Shown here: positions 29,017-37,743 of the stretch, piece after piece
Numbering within the stretch: position 1 is the stretch's first letter
Layout: every line of letters starts with the position of its first letter
Source of the DNA: Lichenicoccus sp964247695
Lineage (GTDB): Bacteria > Pseudomonadota > Alphaproteobacteria > Acetobacterales > Acetobacteraceae
Direction of reading: 5' to 3'
DNA: 64,000 nucleotides
Assembly (NCBI GenBank): GCA_964247695.1
Contig: CAXTVI010000024.1
Coordinates: 6,378 to 70,377 of the forward strand
Made by a program: the position numbers and the translations under genes
The notes under the pieces: model-generated
Database searches by the model: none
What the model saw: only the letters and a program-made list of their open reading frames with translations
Told to the model about the DNA's origin: nothing

Positions 29017-29532
29017 TCATGGCAGCACCCACTGGGTCCAGCTCAGCTTGACCCCGTTGCCGTCCCGCGCCAGCAGGCTGACCGGCCCGACCGCGCCCGG
29101 CTTCGCCATCACCCGCACCAGGACGTCGGAAGCCCCGGGCGGCAGCGGGAAGCTGAGCACCATTCCCGCATGGGTGGCCTGCGACCGCAAGGGCTGCGGC
29201 GAGATCTGCTGCAGCCCGAACGGCTCGACGAAGCTGGAGCTAAGGAACAGGTGGGTGATGTCCGCCCCGGCATGTTCGGAACCGATATGGAAGGTGATCT
29301 GGGTGCCGGTGCCGTAGCGGACGGTCGGCTCGTAATCGACGTGCAGGGCACCAGGCGACGCATATCTTGTTTGGTGGTCGAGCGGCCCGTTGCCGAGCAG
29401 CCCGGCCACCGCCGCCAGCACGAAGAGCAGCATGAGCACCCGGCCGGCCATTTCGGCCCGGTGCCAGCGCAACTCGAAGTCGGCGTTGAAGCCGACTTCG
29501 AGTTCATCATTGACGGGTTCGGCGCCGCGCAT
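29017..29532 (-). CDS. Hypothetical membrane-anchored protein
   Basis: Protein of 171 aa with one hydrophobic segment (about 33-53), an N-terminal cytoplasmic stretch and a beta-rich exported domain containing YEPTVRYGTGTQITF and LSFPLPPGASDVLVRV. The ATG at 29532 was chosen because it leaves a short tail before the membrane helix. It ends 22 bp before the DUF421 start and is probably co-transcribed. Function unknown; the pairing with a DUF421 gene is the only hint. Confidence 0.68.
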   Translation of the reverse strand: MRGAEPVNDELEVGFNADFELRWHRAEMAGRVLMLLFVLAAVAGLLGNGPLDHQTRYASPGALHVDYEPTVRYGTGTQITFHIGSEHAGADITHLFLSSSFVEPFGLQQISPQPLRSQATHAGMVLSFPLPPGASDVLVRVMAKPGAVGPVSLLARDGNGVKLSWTQWVLP

Positions 29533-29614
29533 CGTGTCCACCGGTTGAAGCCAGCGGCCAAACCCGTTCCCGCCAATCCGGTTGCCTGCGCCGACGCCTT
29601 TTGATGCGGACCTC

Positions 29615-30223
29615 TCAGAGGCGGCGGCTACGCTCCGCCTCGAGCTGCTCGGGGGTGTAGTGCGCGGCGTTGTCGTCGAAGCGCTCCCAGCCGGTTGTCC
29701 GGTAGTCCGCCCGCCGCGCATCGAGGTCGACCGCCTTCGCCTGCCGCCCGGCGAAGATCTCCTCGATGATGGCCGTCTGGCTGTCGTCGCCCCGCACGCT
29801 CACAAGCGTACCGCCCCGTCGCACGCCTTCCGCATAGGCGTGCGCGTGCTCTTCCGGAACGCCGGCATGCACCAGCGAGCCGAGCAGGCCGCCGCCGGCG
29901 GCACCGATACCGGCGCCGGTCAGCGTCGCTACCAGCCAGCCAGCCGCCACGACCGGTCCGACGCCCGGAATGGCGAGCAGACCGAGGCCGGTCAGCAGGC
30001 CGACACCGGTGCCCACGAGGGTTCCGGTCGTGGCGCCGGTTCCGGCACGCGTCGTGTCCGCGTCATGCACGCCCGTCGTTGCCGTCGCGGCATGCCGGTC
30101 ATCGATGTTGTTGCCGACGATGCTGATATCCGTATGCGGCACGCCGGCCGCCTCCAGCGCCGCGACCGTCTGACGGGCGTCGTCGTAGTTGTCATAGAGA
30201 TGGTTGAACGTGCGTATGGCCAT
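29615..30223 (-). CDS. General-stress-protein 17M-like protein with glycine-zipper segment
   Basis: Protein of 202 aa whose first 45 residues match the heat-induced stress protein YflT/GSP17M domain (NHLYDNYDDARQTVAALE, then HTDISIVGNN). A glycine/threonine-rich segment (about 68-115) looks like a membrane-inserting glycine zipper, and a charged C-terminal tail follows. The ATG at 30223 is preceded by AGGAGGC. It belongs to a run of stress-related genes on the minus strand (30.2-31.5 kb). Exact function unknown. Confidence 0.8.
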   Translation of the reverse strand: MAIRTFNHLYDNYDDARQTVAALEAAGVPHTDISIVGNNIDDRHAATATTGVHDADTTRAGTGATTGTLVGTGVGLLTGLGLLAIPGVGPVVAAGWLVATLTGAGIGAAGGGLLGSLVHAGVPEEHAHAYAEGVRRGGTLVSVRGDDSQTAIIEEIFAGRQAKAVDLDARRADYRTTGWERFDDNAAHYTPEQLEAERSRRL

Positions 30224-30265
30224 GCAGGCCTCCTGTATCGAATGATTTCGCGACGATGGACGTGG

Positions 30266-30607
30266 TTATTGCTGCTGGCCGACATTGCCCTTGTAGTCGA
30301 GCCACACACGGACCTGCTGGCCGTCCCTGGTGCCCTGGCCCCACCAGATGCCGTTGCCGTCCTTATGCAGGGCGACCACCTTCTGGAACCCGTGGCTCTC
30401 GATGCGTCGGACGGCTTGGCCATGGCTGAACGAGTTGGCACCATGCGCCGGCTGCGGCGCATCGGCGCCGGTCGTCGCGACAGCCTGGTTGCTGTTGCCG
30501 CTCGCCGCCGCGGTGCCGTTGCTCTGCGTCGTCTGTGCCGATGCGGCACTCGCAATCAACGGTGCAGCGATCAGCGTCGCGGCGAGAGAGAGAGGAAGAA
30601 GTCGCAT
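30266..30607 (-). CDS. Small periplasmic protein with PepSY-like segment
   Basis: Exported protein of 113 aa with a clear signal peptide (cleavage near ASA-QTT, about residue 24), a Thr/Asn/Gly-rich linker and a C-terminal 45-residue region (RRIESHGFQKVVALHKDGNGIWWG pattern) resembling the PepSY fold. PepSY-type domains are often inhibitors or modulators of exported enzymes. It sits between the GSP17M-like and YsnF-like genes, downstream of a hairpin. Confidence 0.7.
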   Translation of the reverse strand: MRLLPLSLAATLIAAPLIASAASAQTTQSNGTAAASGNSNQAVATTGADAPQPAHGANSFSHGQAVRRIESHGFQKVVALHKDGNGIWWGQGTRDGQQVRVWLDYKGNVGQQQ

Positions 30608-30628
30608 GGTCCGGATCCTTGTGTGATG

Positions 30629-30649
30629 CCGGCGGCAATGCGCCGCCGG
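30629..30649 (-). terminator. Hairpin after the YsnF-like gene
   Basis: CCGGCGGC and GCCGCCGG form a perfect 8-bp stem with a 5-nt loop, 24 bp past the stop of the minus-strand YsnF-like gene. No T-run follows, so it may attenuate or stabilise rather than terminate. Confidence 0.5.
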
Positions 30650-30673
30650 AGAGAAAGTCTTGATGAGATCGGC

Positions 30674-31510
30674 TTAGATCGTTGGTTTGCGTGGCGCGGT
30701 GGGCGACACCGTGTCGCGCTCCGTCGTCGCCGCGGTGGTGTCGGAAACCTGGGTTACCTCGACATCCTCGCGACGAACCGTGTCGCGCACCGTCTCGACA
30801 CGCTCCGCCGCCTGCTTACGCAGTCCGATCTCCTCGTAGACATGGGCGGTCTTGCCGATGACGGCTTCCTCTGCGGTCTCCGTCATCTCGATGGTCTTGT
30901 CGGTGAAGGCCGCATCCGGGATCGAGCGACCGTCGGCAACCGGCACGCGCTCGACCCTGACGGTCTCGTCATGCAGCGCAACCTGCTGCTCCACCGGAAC
31001 CTCGGTCACGAAACGCCGCACGCTTGTCGTGCCGCGGTTCACAAGCCGCTTGCCGACATCGAGCCGTTCCTCGGCAAGCTGCAACGACGTGGTGTCGTTC
31101 GCGGTGCGCTCGGTATGTCCGGAGACGATGTCGGAAGCGGCACCACTCGGTGCGGACTGCCCGAGGCCGTAGCCGGAGGCGCGCTCATCGAGATCGACCG
31201 GGCCATGACGCTCGAGAATGGCGCTGACGGCTTCGGCAAGCTCCGCCGGCGGCCGCACGGTCACCACGGTCGATCCGCTCTCGACGCTGCGGTCGTACAC
31301 CGACGGATCATGGTCGGGCTCGCCACCGAACAGACGCGACCAGAAGCCGTTCTCCTGAGCGGGCCGGACGGCGGCGGGCCGGCTTGCCGTCGTCGAACCG
31401 GCATAGTGGCTAATGGCCTCCGCCGGCACCCTGGCAGCCAGTAGATCGCGCACGGCAGCATCGGCATGGGCCGGCGTGTCATACACAGCAACGATCGTTT
31501 CATCGTTCAT
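30674..31510 (-). CDS. YsnF/AvaK (DUF2382) domain stress protein
   Basis: Protein of 278 aa. The first 70 residues (IVAVYDTPAHADAAVRDLL) match a GSP17M-like domain; a Pro/Arg-rich linker follows. From about residue 155 a DUF2382 domain appears with LQLAEERLDVGKR, the conserved VPVEQQVALHDETVRVERVPV and TETAEEAVIGKTAHVYEEI, the signature of YsnF/AvaK proteins. AGGAGGA lies about 6 nt before the ATG at 31510. Proteins of this family are induced by stress in many soil bacteria; molecular function is not established. Confidence 0.88.
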   Translation of the reverse strand: MNDETIVAVYDTPAHADAAVRDLLAARVPAEAISHYAGSTTASRPAAVRPAQENGFWSRLFGGEPDHDPSVYDRSVESGSTVVTVRPPAELAEAVSAILERHGPVDLDERASGYGLGQSAPSGAASDIVSGHTERTANDTTSLQLAEERLDVGKRLVNRGTTSVRRFVTEVPVEQQVALHDETVRVERVPVADGRSIPDAAFTDKTIEMTETAEEAVIGKTAHVYEEIGLRKQAAERVETVRDTVRREDVEVTQVSDTTAATTERDTVSPTAPRKPTI

Positions 31511-31696
31511 GGGGAGTCCTCCTCGTAAAACCGTTGACCCATCATCGGGCCGCCATAACAGCGTGCATCGCTGGACATCGACCGGAGAGTCGAACAACGC
31601 GGCCGATATTCGGGTAAAGCCATCTAGCGCGGAAAGTTCTCGACCTGAAGCGGGCCCGATAAAAACGACGATCTGGTATGTCTGTACTAGAGAATA

Positions 31697-33250
31697 CTAA
31701 TCCTGCACTACACGGCGTTTGGCCTGTCGAGGAACCTGCTGTTGACGCGCGAGCTTCCTCAAAGCCGGAAGGCCGTTCTCCTGCGCCCAGATCACGACAT
31801 CGCTGCGCCGATGCACGCCGAGCGTCCGGTAAATCACGGCAAGGTGATTGCGAACCGTGTTCCGGCTGATCCGCAGCCGCGTGGCGATCTCGGCATCGTC
31901 GACACCTTTTGCCACCAGATCGAGAACCTCGCGCAGTTTCGGAGTGAGCGCCTCGAGTTCGCGTGCAGCCTTCGGCGCCGTCCGCGCGCGGGTGATCGTC
32001 GTCAGCTTCTCGACGATGCGATGTCCGAACCAGGACGTGTCGTGCATGACCGCCTCGACGGCGGCCAGCAACTCCACCTCGGTGCGCTTGCGCTCGGTGA
32101 TGTCGACCATGACCGTCAGCAGGCAGGGCTCGTCCTGCATGGTCACGGTCTCCGCCGACAACAGGGTGTCCTTGTACCCGCCATCCCGGGTCTTCAGCTC
32201 GACATCGAGCCCACGGAAGCTGCCGGTGTGCTTGACCAGGCGGCCGACCTCCAGGCGGGCCTCGCCGCTGCCCCAGAGTTCCAGTTCGGCCTCGCACCGT
32301 CCGATGACTTCCTCACGGCGCCAGCCGGTGGCGGCGGTGAAGGCGTCGTTGACGTCCAGCAGGCGCAGGCCGTCCAGCGCCATGATGGCCATCGGCCCCG
32401 GCGCCATCCGGAACGCCAGCGAGAACCTTGCCTCGCTCTGGCGCAGCGTGTCCTCGACCAGCTTGCGCGGATGCAGGTCGGCGAAGCTGAACAGCATGCA
32501 GCGGGCGTGGCCGACCTCGATCGGCTGCCCCGCCACGATGACGTACCGGCTGGTTCCGTCCGCCACCTTCAGGCAAGCCTCCATCTGCGCGATCGTGGTG
32601 CCGGCATGCAGGTGCCGGATCGCAGCCTCACGATTAGCGGCACCGTGCAGTACGTCCATCTCGTGGATCGAGCGCCCGATCACCGCGTCGCGCGTATGAC
32701 CTGTCAGCTCCAGGAAGCCCTGGTTCACCTTCACGTAGCGCATGTCCGACAGCCGCACGATGATTGCCGGCGCCGGATTGGCGCCGAACGTGCGCTCGAA
32801 CCGCTCCTCGGCATCGTACTGCTCGGTGAGGTCCTCCAGGATCAGCACCAGGCAATCCGGCACGCCGGAAGGATCGGGCAGCACCAGGCCCCGGACCCGA
32901 TGCACCCAGTGCGGGCCGGTTGCAGTCCGGGCGCCGGATCGGGTCCCGGTCGGGGCCACCTCGACGATCAGGTCGGTGAACGCCTCGCCGGACGCCAGGC
33001 GATGCAGCGGATACTCATCGGCCGGCAGCCGCTGCCGGCTGCGGTAGCGCAGCGAGAAGCGCGCGCGGTAGCCTTGCACGGTCTCCCCAAGGTCCTTCAG
33101 CGCCCGGGCGCCGTGCATGGCCAGCGCGGCCTCGTTGGCCCAGGCGATCGTGCGGTTCGGACCGAGCATGATCACGCCATCGGTCAGCCCGACAATGATC
33201 TCCTGGAGCTGGGCACGATGGGTCCGCTGCGCGGGGATGGTTCCTGGCAT
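31697..33250 (-). CDS. PAS-domain LuxR-family transcriptional regulator
   Basis: Cytosolic regulator (517 aa) with several PAS folds and a C-terminal GerE/LuxR DNA-binding domain. PAS segments start at about residues 12 (LQEIIVGLTDGVIML), 140 (FGANPAPAIIVRLSDMRYVKVNQGFLELTG) and 265 (FSLAFRMAPGPMAIMALDGLRLLDVNDAF). The HTH at the C-terminus has LTPKLREVLDLVAKGVDD and ISRNTVRNHLAVIYRTLGV. The ATG at 33250 gives a better N-terminus than 33304. It lies upstream of the stress gene group in the same direction (187 bp gap) and may control it. No kinase domain is present. Confidence 0.86.
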   Translation of the reverse strand: MPGTIPAQRTHRAQLQEIIVGLTDGVIMLGPNRTIAWANEAALAMHGARALKDLGETVQGYRARFSLRYRSRQRLPADEYPLHRLASGEAFTDLIVEVAPTGTRSGARTATGPHWVHRVRGLVLPDPSGVPDCLVLILEDLTEQYDAEERFERTFGANPAPAIIVRLSDMRYVKVNQGFLELTGHTRDAVIGRSIHEMDVLHGAANREAAIRHLHAGTTIAQMEACLKVADGTSRYVIVAGQPIEVGHARCMLFSFADLHPRKLVEDTLRQSEARFSLAFRMAPGPMAIMALDGLRLLDVNDAFTAATGWRREEVIGRCEAELELWGSGEARLEVGRLVKHTGSFRGLDVELKTRDGGYKDTLLSAETVTMQDEPCLLTVMVDITERKRTEVELLAAVEAVMHDTSWFGHRIVEKLTTITRARTAPKAARELEALTPKLREVLDLVAKGVDDAEIATRLRISRNTVRNHLAVIYRTLGVHRRSDVVIWAQENGLPALRKLARQQQVPRQAKRRVVQD

Positions 33251-33307
33251 GCGGCTGCAACGCACGGGACCGGCGCGGTTCAACCCGGACCATGCGCAGG
33301 GCACGCC

Positions 33308-34807
33308 TCATCGCCGGAACTCGTCCCGCAGCGCCGCATACAGCGCCCTGAACCGTGCCAGAGCGAGGCCGTGACGAGCATGCCGCGCCGCGTCCGGAAC
33401 CGTGCGGTCGAGCAGCGGCGGCTTGGTGCAGACACGGTCCGCTGCCTCGCCGGTCACTGCGAGGCGCGCCAGCCGGGCGGCCCCGAACGCCGGTCCGGCC
33501 TCGCCGCCGGCATAGCGGATCACCGGAACGCCGATGACATCGGCGATGATGCGGGTCCAGTAGGCGCTGCGCGCCCCGCCGCCGACGATCGCCGCCTCCT
33601 CGATCCGGGTTCCGGCCTGGGTGAGGCAGGCGAGCGCGTCGGCCAGGCTGTAGGCGACGCCCTCGAGCACCGCCTGCACGATCTCGGCGCGCGACGAGGC
33701 GGGTGTCAGACCGAACAGCACGCCGCGCGCATGCGGGTCGTTATGCGGGCAGCGCTCCCCGGTCAGGTACGGCAGGAACAGCAGGCGCCCGGGACCCTCC
33801 TGCGAGGCTTGGGGCTGCAAGGCCTCGGCCTCGGCCAGCAGCGTCGTGGGATCGTCGAGGCCGAACAGCCGGGTCGCCCAGGCCAGCGCGCTGGCGCCGT
33901 TCAGCACCGCGCCGGCCTGGAACCAGCGCCCCGGCAGGGCGTGCGGGAAGCTCTGGACCGCGGCCTCTACCGCCGGCCGGTAGCCATCGGTGGTCACGAA
34001 CACCTGCGCCGAAGTGCCGAGCGAGATGTAGGCGTCACCGTCCGCGATCGCGCCGATGCCGATGGCGCCGGTCGCGGAATCGCCGCCGCCGCCCGCCACC
34101 ACCACCCGGTCCGACTGGATGCCCCACTCGGCCGCGACCGACGGGGCCAGCAGGGCGGCCGCATTGTCACCCTCAACCACCTCCGGCAGGACGTCGCGGG
34201 CCACGTTGCAGACGGACAGGATCGGCGCCGACCACTCGCGCCGTGCCACGTCGAGCATCGTGGTGCCGCCGGCATCGCAGGCATCGGTCTGGGTGCGCCC
34301 GGTCATGCGCGACCGGACATAGTCCTTCGGCAGCAGCATGTGGCGCGTGCGCGCGAGCGTCTGCGGCTCGTGGCGCGCGAGCCAGAGCAGCTTGGCCGGC
34401 CAGAAGCTGGTCGAGTGCGGCGCCCCCGCGACCGCCGCCAGAGCCGGATGCGCCAAGGCCAGATGCGTGGCCTCGGCGCTCGCGCGGGAATCGTTCCACA
34501 GGATCGCCGGGCGCAGCACGCGGTCCTCGGCATCCAGCAGCACCAGCCCGTGCATCTGCCCCGACAGCCCGACGCCCGCGACCCGCGCCATCGCCTCGGG
34601 CGCCGCCTGGCGCAGCACGGCGACCGCGCCGCAGACCGCCTGCCACCAGTCCTGCGGCGCCTGCTCGGACCAGTCGGGATGCGGACGCAAGGTTGCGAGC
34701 GCGAGCGAAGCGGTCGCCAGCACCGCCTGCTCCATGTCGGTCAGCAGCGCCTTGACCGCGGAGGTGCCGAGGTCGATGCCCAGGTACACCGCGCCGTTCG
34801 CGGCCAT
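33308..34807 (-). CDS. xylB: Xylulokinase
   Basis: FGGY-family sugar kinase (499 aa, family length) phosphorylating D-xylulose to xylulose 5-phosphate. The N-terminus has the phosphate-binding YLGIDLGTSAVKALL; SGQMHGLVLLD and GGGARSAYW are the typical FGGY motifs, and LPYLTGERCPHNDPHARG is the xylulokinase signature loop. It lies 6 bp after the ketose 3-epimerase gene, so the two form an operon: epimerase product (for example D-fructose/D-tagatose or D-xylulose/D-ribulose) feeding the kinase. No xylA is in the window. Confidence 0.94.
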   Translation of the reverse strand: MAANGAVYLGIDLGTSAVKALLTDMEQAVLATASLALATLRPHPDWSEQAPQDWWQAVCGAVAVLRQAAPEAMARVAGVGLSGQMHGLVLLDAEDRVLRPAILWNDSRASAEATHLALAHPALAAVAGAPHSTSFWPAKLLWLARHEPQTLARTRHMLLPKDYVRSRMTGRTQTDACDAGGTTMLDVARREWSAPILSVCNVARDVLPEVVEGDNAAALLAPSVAAEWGIQSDRVVVAGGGGDSATGAIGIGAIADGDAYISLGTSAQVFVTTDGYRPAVEAAVQSFPHALPGRWFQAGAVLNGASALAWATRLFGLDDPTTLLAEAEALQPQASQEGPGRLLFLPYLTGERCPHNDPHARGVLFGLTPASSRAEIVQAVLEGVAYSLADALACLTQAGTRIEEAAIVGGGARSAYWTRIIADVIGVPVIRYAGGEAGPAFGAARLARLAVTGEAADRVCTKPPLLDRTVPDAARHARHGLALARFRALYAALRDEFRR

Positions 34808-34813
34808 TTGGGA

Positions 34814-35704
34814 TCAGTCCAGCGAGGTCGGCCGACGCCGCGTCGCCTCGTGCGCCGCCTTCAGATGCGCCTCGGTAAACTGCTTGGCATGGCTCGCGAG
34901 ATCACGCCCGTCGGTCCACAGATTGCGCCAGATGCCGAGGATGCCTTCCAGCGGCTGCCCGACCACCGCCGACGAGAACGACTCGAAGGTGATCGGGCCC
35001 GCATAGCCCGAAGCCACCAGCGCCCGGAAGATCCGGCCGAACTCGATCGAGCCGGAGCCGAGATAGCCGCGGTTCGAATCGCCGGTGTGGAAATAGCCGA
35101 GAAACTCGCCGGTCTGGGTGATCGCGGCCGCGACGTCGGCTTCCTCGATGTTCATGTGGTAGCAGTCGAGATGCACCCTGACATTCGGCTCGCCGACCCG
35201 CTTGCAGAAGGCGACGCCCTGGGCTGCGGTGTTCAGTACGTTGGTCTCGTAGCGGTTCACCACCTCCATGCCGAGCGTGATGTTGCTCGCCGCCGCCTGC
35301 TTTGCCACCCGCCGGATGACCTCGACCGAGTTCTCGATACCCTTCTGCGTCGGCGGCACCGCATATTTCTGAAACGCCGAGTACAGGATGCCGCACAGGT
35401 GCGTCGCCCCGAGATCGCGCGCCACCGAGATGGTGTCGGCCAACTGCTGCTCGCCGCGCCGGATGCGGTCGGGATCCTCGCTGGAGATGTCCATCGACGC
35501 GTCCAGGCCGAACGACATGGTGATGCCGAGCTTGTGACGCTCCAGCTCGCGCCGCGTCTCGGCCACGTCGACGGTGGTGAAATCCATCACCGACGCCTCG
35601 ATCAGGTCGTATCCGAGTTCCGCGGTCTGGCCGATGGCATAGGCCGCATCCTGGCGGTTCCAGCCGGCGGTCCAGACAAAGGCATGCACACCCAGCTTGT
35701 TCAT
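34814..35704 (-). CDS. Ketose 3-epimerase (D-tagatose 3-epimerase family)
   Basis: TIM-barrel sugar epimerase (296 aa, family length) of the xylose-isomerase-like superfamily. Metal ligands are in place: Glu in GMEVVNRYET, Asp in VHLDCYHMN, His in FHTGDSNRG and Glu in ITFESF. These match D-tagatose/D-allulose 3-epimerases. The ATG at 35704 has AGAGGGGA about 8 nt upstream. It is the first gene of an epimerase-xylB operon with a promoter-like sequence and two hairpins in its leader. The sugar specificity (tagatose, psicose, ribulose) cannot be read from sequence. Confidence 0.88.
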   Translation of the reverse strand: MNKLGVHAFVWTAGWNRQDAAYAIGQTAELGYDLIEASVMDFTTVDVAETRRELERHKLGITMSFGLDASMDISSEDPDRIRRGEQQLADTISVARDLGATHLCGILYSAFQKYAVPPTQKGIENSVEVIRRVAKQAAASNITLGMEVVNRYETNVLNTAAQGVAFCKRVGEPNVRVHLDCYHMNIEEADVAAAITQTGEFLGYFHTGDSNRGYLGSGSIEFGRIFRALVASGYAGPITFESFSSAVVGQPLEGILGIWRNLWTDGRDLASHAKQFTEAHLKAAHEATRRRPTSLD

Positions 35705-35736
35705 GGTCGCGTCCCCTCTGGCGGGCTGAGGCAAGG

Positions 35737-35778
35737 CGAGGGCTCTACCCTCGACCCGCTGGAGCCGTTCGGCTCCAG
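35737..35778 (-). promoter_or_regulatory. Two perfect hairpins in the epimerase-xylB leader
   Basis: On the minus strand, CTGGAGCC-GAAC-GGCTCCAG (35759-35778, 8-bp stem) is followed by CGAGGG-TAGAG-CCCTCG (35737-35753, 6-bp stem), 33 bp before the epimerase ATG. No T-run follows either hairpin. They look like a structured leader, possibly an attenuator or an RNA-protein site. Confidence 0.6.
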
Positions 35779-35800
35779 GCCCGCTTCATTAGCAACCACG

Positions 35801-35830
35801 ATAACAACGAGGCAGCCCCGACCTGGTCAA
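35801..35830 (-). promoter_or_regulatory. Probable promoter of the epimerase-xylB operon
   Basis: TTGACC and TGTTAT are separated by 18 bp on the minus strand, about 97 bp from the epimerase start. Transcription starting about 7 nt further would place both leader hairpins inside the message. Assigned from consensus only. Confidence 0.4.
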
Positions 35831-35935
35831 GGGGCGGCCGCAAACTCTGTCAGACGGGACTGGAACAGGGGAGCGGGACGGACGCCAGTTCGGCCAATCC
35901 AGCGCCACCGGGTCTCGCGCCGGATCGACGTGGCG

Positions 35936-37660
35936 TCAGGCCGCCCGCACCGAGGTCAGGAAGCTCTTCACCTCCGAGGACAGCGTCTCCGCCTGGCGCG
36001 ACAGGCCGCCCGCGGCATCGAGCACCTGCCCGGCGGATGCGCCGGTCTCGTTGGCCGCCCGGCTGACGCCGGCGATGTTGTCGGTCACCGTGCGCGTGCT
36101 GACCGCGGTCTCCTGCACGTTGCGCGCGATCTCGCCGGTGGCCGCCCCCTGCTGCTCCACGGCCGCGGCAATCGAGGTGGTGATGGCGCCAACCTCCTCG
36201 ATCAGGATCGCGATCTCCCTGATCGCCTGCACCGCGCCCTGCGTTGCCTGCTGCACCTCGGCGATCTGACCGCCGATGTCGCCGGTCGCTCGAGCCGTCT
36301 GCTGCGCCAGGCTCTTGACCTCGGATGCCACCACCGCGAAGCCCTTGCCGGCATCCCCGGCCCGCGCCGCCTCGATGGTCGCGTTCAAAGCAAGCAGGTT
36401 GGTCTGGCTGGCAATGTTGTTGATCAGGTCGACCACCTGCCCGATGCGAGCCGCGGAATCCGCCAACGCCCGGACCGTGCTGTCCGTCTGCCGGACGCTG
36501 TGCACGACCTTGGCGGTCAGCGACGCCGACGCCGAGACCTGGCGGTTGATCTCGGTGATCGAGGAGGCAAGCTCCTCCGACGCCGCCGCCACCGTCTGCA
36601 CCCCCGCGTCCGAACTCTGCGCCGCCTGGGCCACCGCGTTGGCCTGCTGATCGGTCTGCTCGGCGTTGCCGGTCATCGACCGGGCGGTCGCCTCCATCTC
36701 CGTCGAGGCGGCGGCCAGGGCTGCGACCGTGCCGCCGATCTGCCGCTCGAACTCGCCGACCAGGCTTTCGATCCGGGCCGTCCTCTGGGCGCCGGACTGG
36801 CGCTCGCGCTCCTGCTCCGACGCCGCCGCATCGGCCCTCATCATGGCGTCCTTGAACACCTGCACGGCATCCGCCATCTGGCCCACTTCGTCCTTGCGGC
36901 CGAGCGACGGGATCTCGGCCGACAAGTCGCGCTCGGCGAGCTTTCGCATGGCAATCGTCATCGACTTGATGGGAGCAACGATCGACCGGACAAGAAAAAC
37001 TCCGGCCAGGACCGCGCTCAGGACGGCGAGCGCACCGAAACCGCCAATGAATGCCCGGCCGCTTTCGTAGGCAGCCGCCCCGGTAGCTCCATCGTCGGTG
37101 AAGCTTGCAATGTTGTAGCTCAGGTCTTTTTTTAGATAATCTGCAACCGCGTCGCCGGCCGGTGTCAGCTTGTCGCTCAGAAAAGATTTCGCGATGACAA
37201 ACTTGCCGCTCGCGAGGAGGACGTGCAGAGCACCGACCTGATCGGTGTAGGTCGCATAGCTTGCCAACAGGGCCTTGTGAATCTCGGTTTCCTTGCCGGG
37301 GTCCACCATCGGCGTATATTTCGCGTCGTTATCCTCAAAATCCTTCGCCGCCTCGGTAAAGGCTGTGTCGACGGCCTGAAGCGCCGCTTTGTCGTCAGCC
37401 AGCAGGACCGAACGAACCACGGCGGTCCGCTGCCTGGCGAACGCCGTGCCCATCGCGCTGAGGTCGGCGACACTCGGCCCGCTGTTCGTCGCGAAGTTGA
37501 CGACGGTCGCGTTCAGGGTATTCAGCTTCTGCAGCGCCGTCCCGCACAGCGCCGCGACGACCACCAGGATGACCGCGAACGACGCAGCCAGCTTCGCGAT
37601 CAGTCCAAGGTGGCGGCCACTCGTGCCCGGTGGCGTTCCGTGCGTGGTTGAAGCCGGCAT
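35936..37660 (-). CDS. Methyl-accepting chemotaxis protein
   Basis: Transmembrane chemoreceptor (574 aa). It has a short N-terminal tail, a first membrane helix (about 20-42), a helical periplasmic sensor region of about 160 residues resembling a four-helix bundle, a second helix (about 205-228), a HAMP linker (VRSIVAPIKSMTIAMRKLAERDL) and a cytoplasmic signalling domain with the hairpin tip containing GFAVVASEVKSLAQQTARAT. The ligand is unknown. It stands alone, without che genes nearby. It is divergent from nothing; both neighbours (epimerase and threonine aldolase genes) run in the same direction. Confidence 0.93.
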   Translation of the reverse strand: MPASTTHGTPPGTSGRHLGLIAKLAASFAVILVVVAALCGTALQKLNTLNATVVNFATNSGPSVADLSAMGTAFARQRTAVVRSVLLADDKAALQAVDTAFTEAAKDFEDNDAKYTPMVDPGKETEIHKALLASYATYTDQVGALHVLLASGKFVIAKSFLSDKLTPAGDAVADYLKKDLSYNIASFTDDGATGAAAYESGRAFIGGFGALAVLSAVLAGVFLVRSIVAPIKSMTIAMRKLAERDLSAEIPSLGRKDEVGQMADAVQVFKDAMMRADAAASEQERERQSGAQRTARIESLVGEFERQIGGTVAALAAASTEMEATARSMTGNAEQTDQQANAVAQAAQSSDAGVQTVAAASEELASSITEINRQVSASASLTAKVVHSVRQTDSTVRALADSAARIGQVVDLINNIASQTNLLALNATIEAARAGDAGKGFAVVASEVKSLAQQTARATGDIGGQIAEVQQATQGAVQAIREIAILIEEVGAITTSIAAAVEQQGAATGEIARNVQETAVSTRTVTDNIAGVSRAANETGASAGQVLDAAGGLSRQAETLSSEVKSFLTSVRAA

Positions 37661-37743
37661 GATGATCCCCGTGTCGCTGTGTCAGGACACGGGCATGCAC
37701 CCGATAGATTACCAAATCGTTGAGCGAGCTTGCCCTGGAAGCG

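Noticed and set aside
31511..31696. Search for an EcfG-type (GGAAC-N-CGTT) promoter before the YsnF-like stress gene
   Set aside because: No matching pair was found on the minus strand in this gap, so I do not claim control by the general stress sigma factor.
31742..37135. A very long open frame (about 1800 codons) on the plus strand
   Set aside because: It is antisense to the PAS regulator, xylB, the epimerase and the chemoreceptor, all of which have clear family motifs; high G+C alone keeps the opposite frame open.
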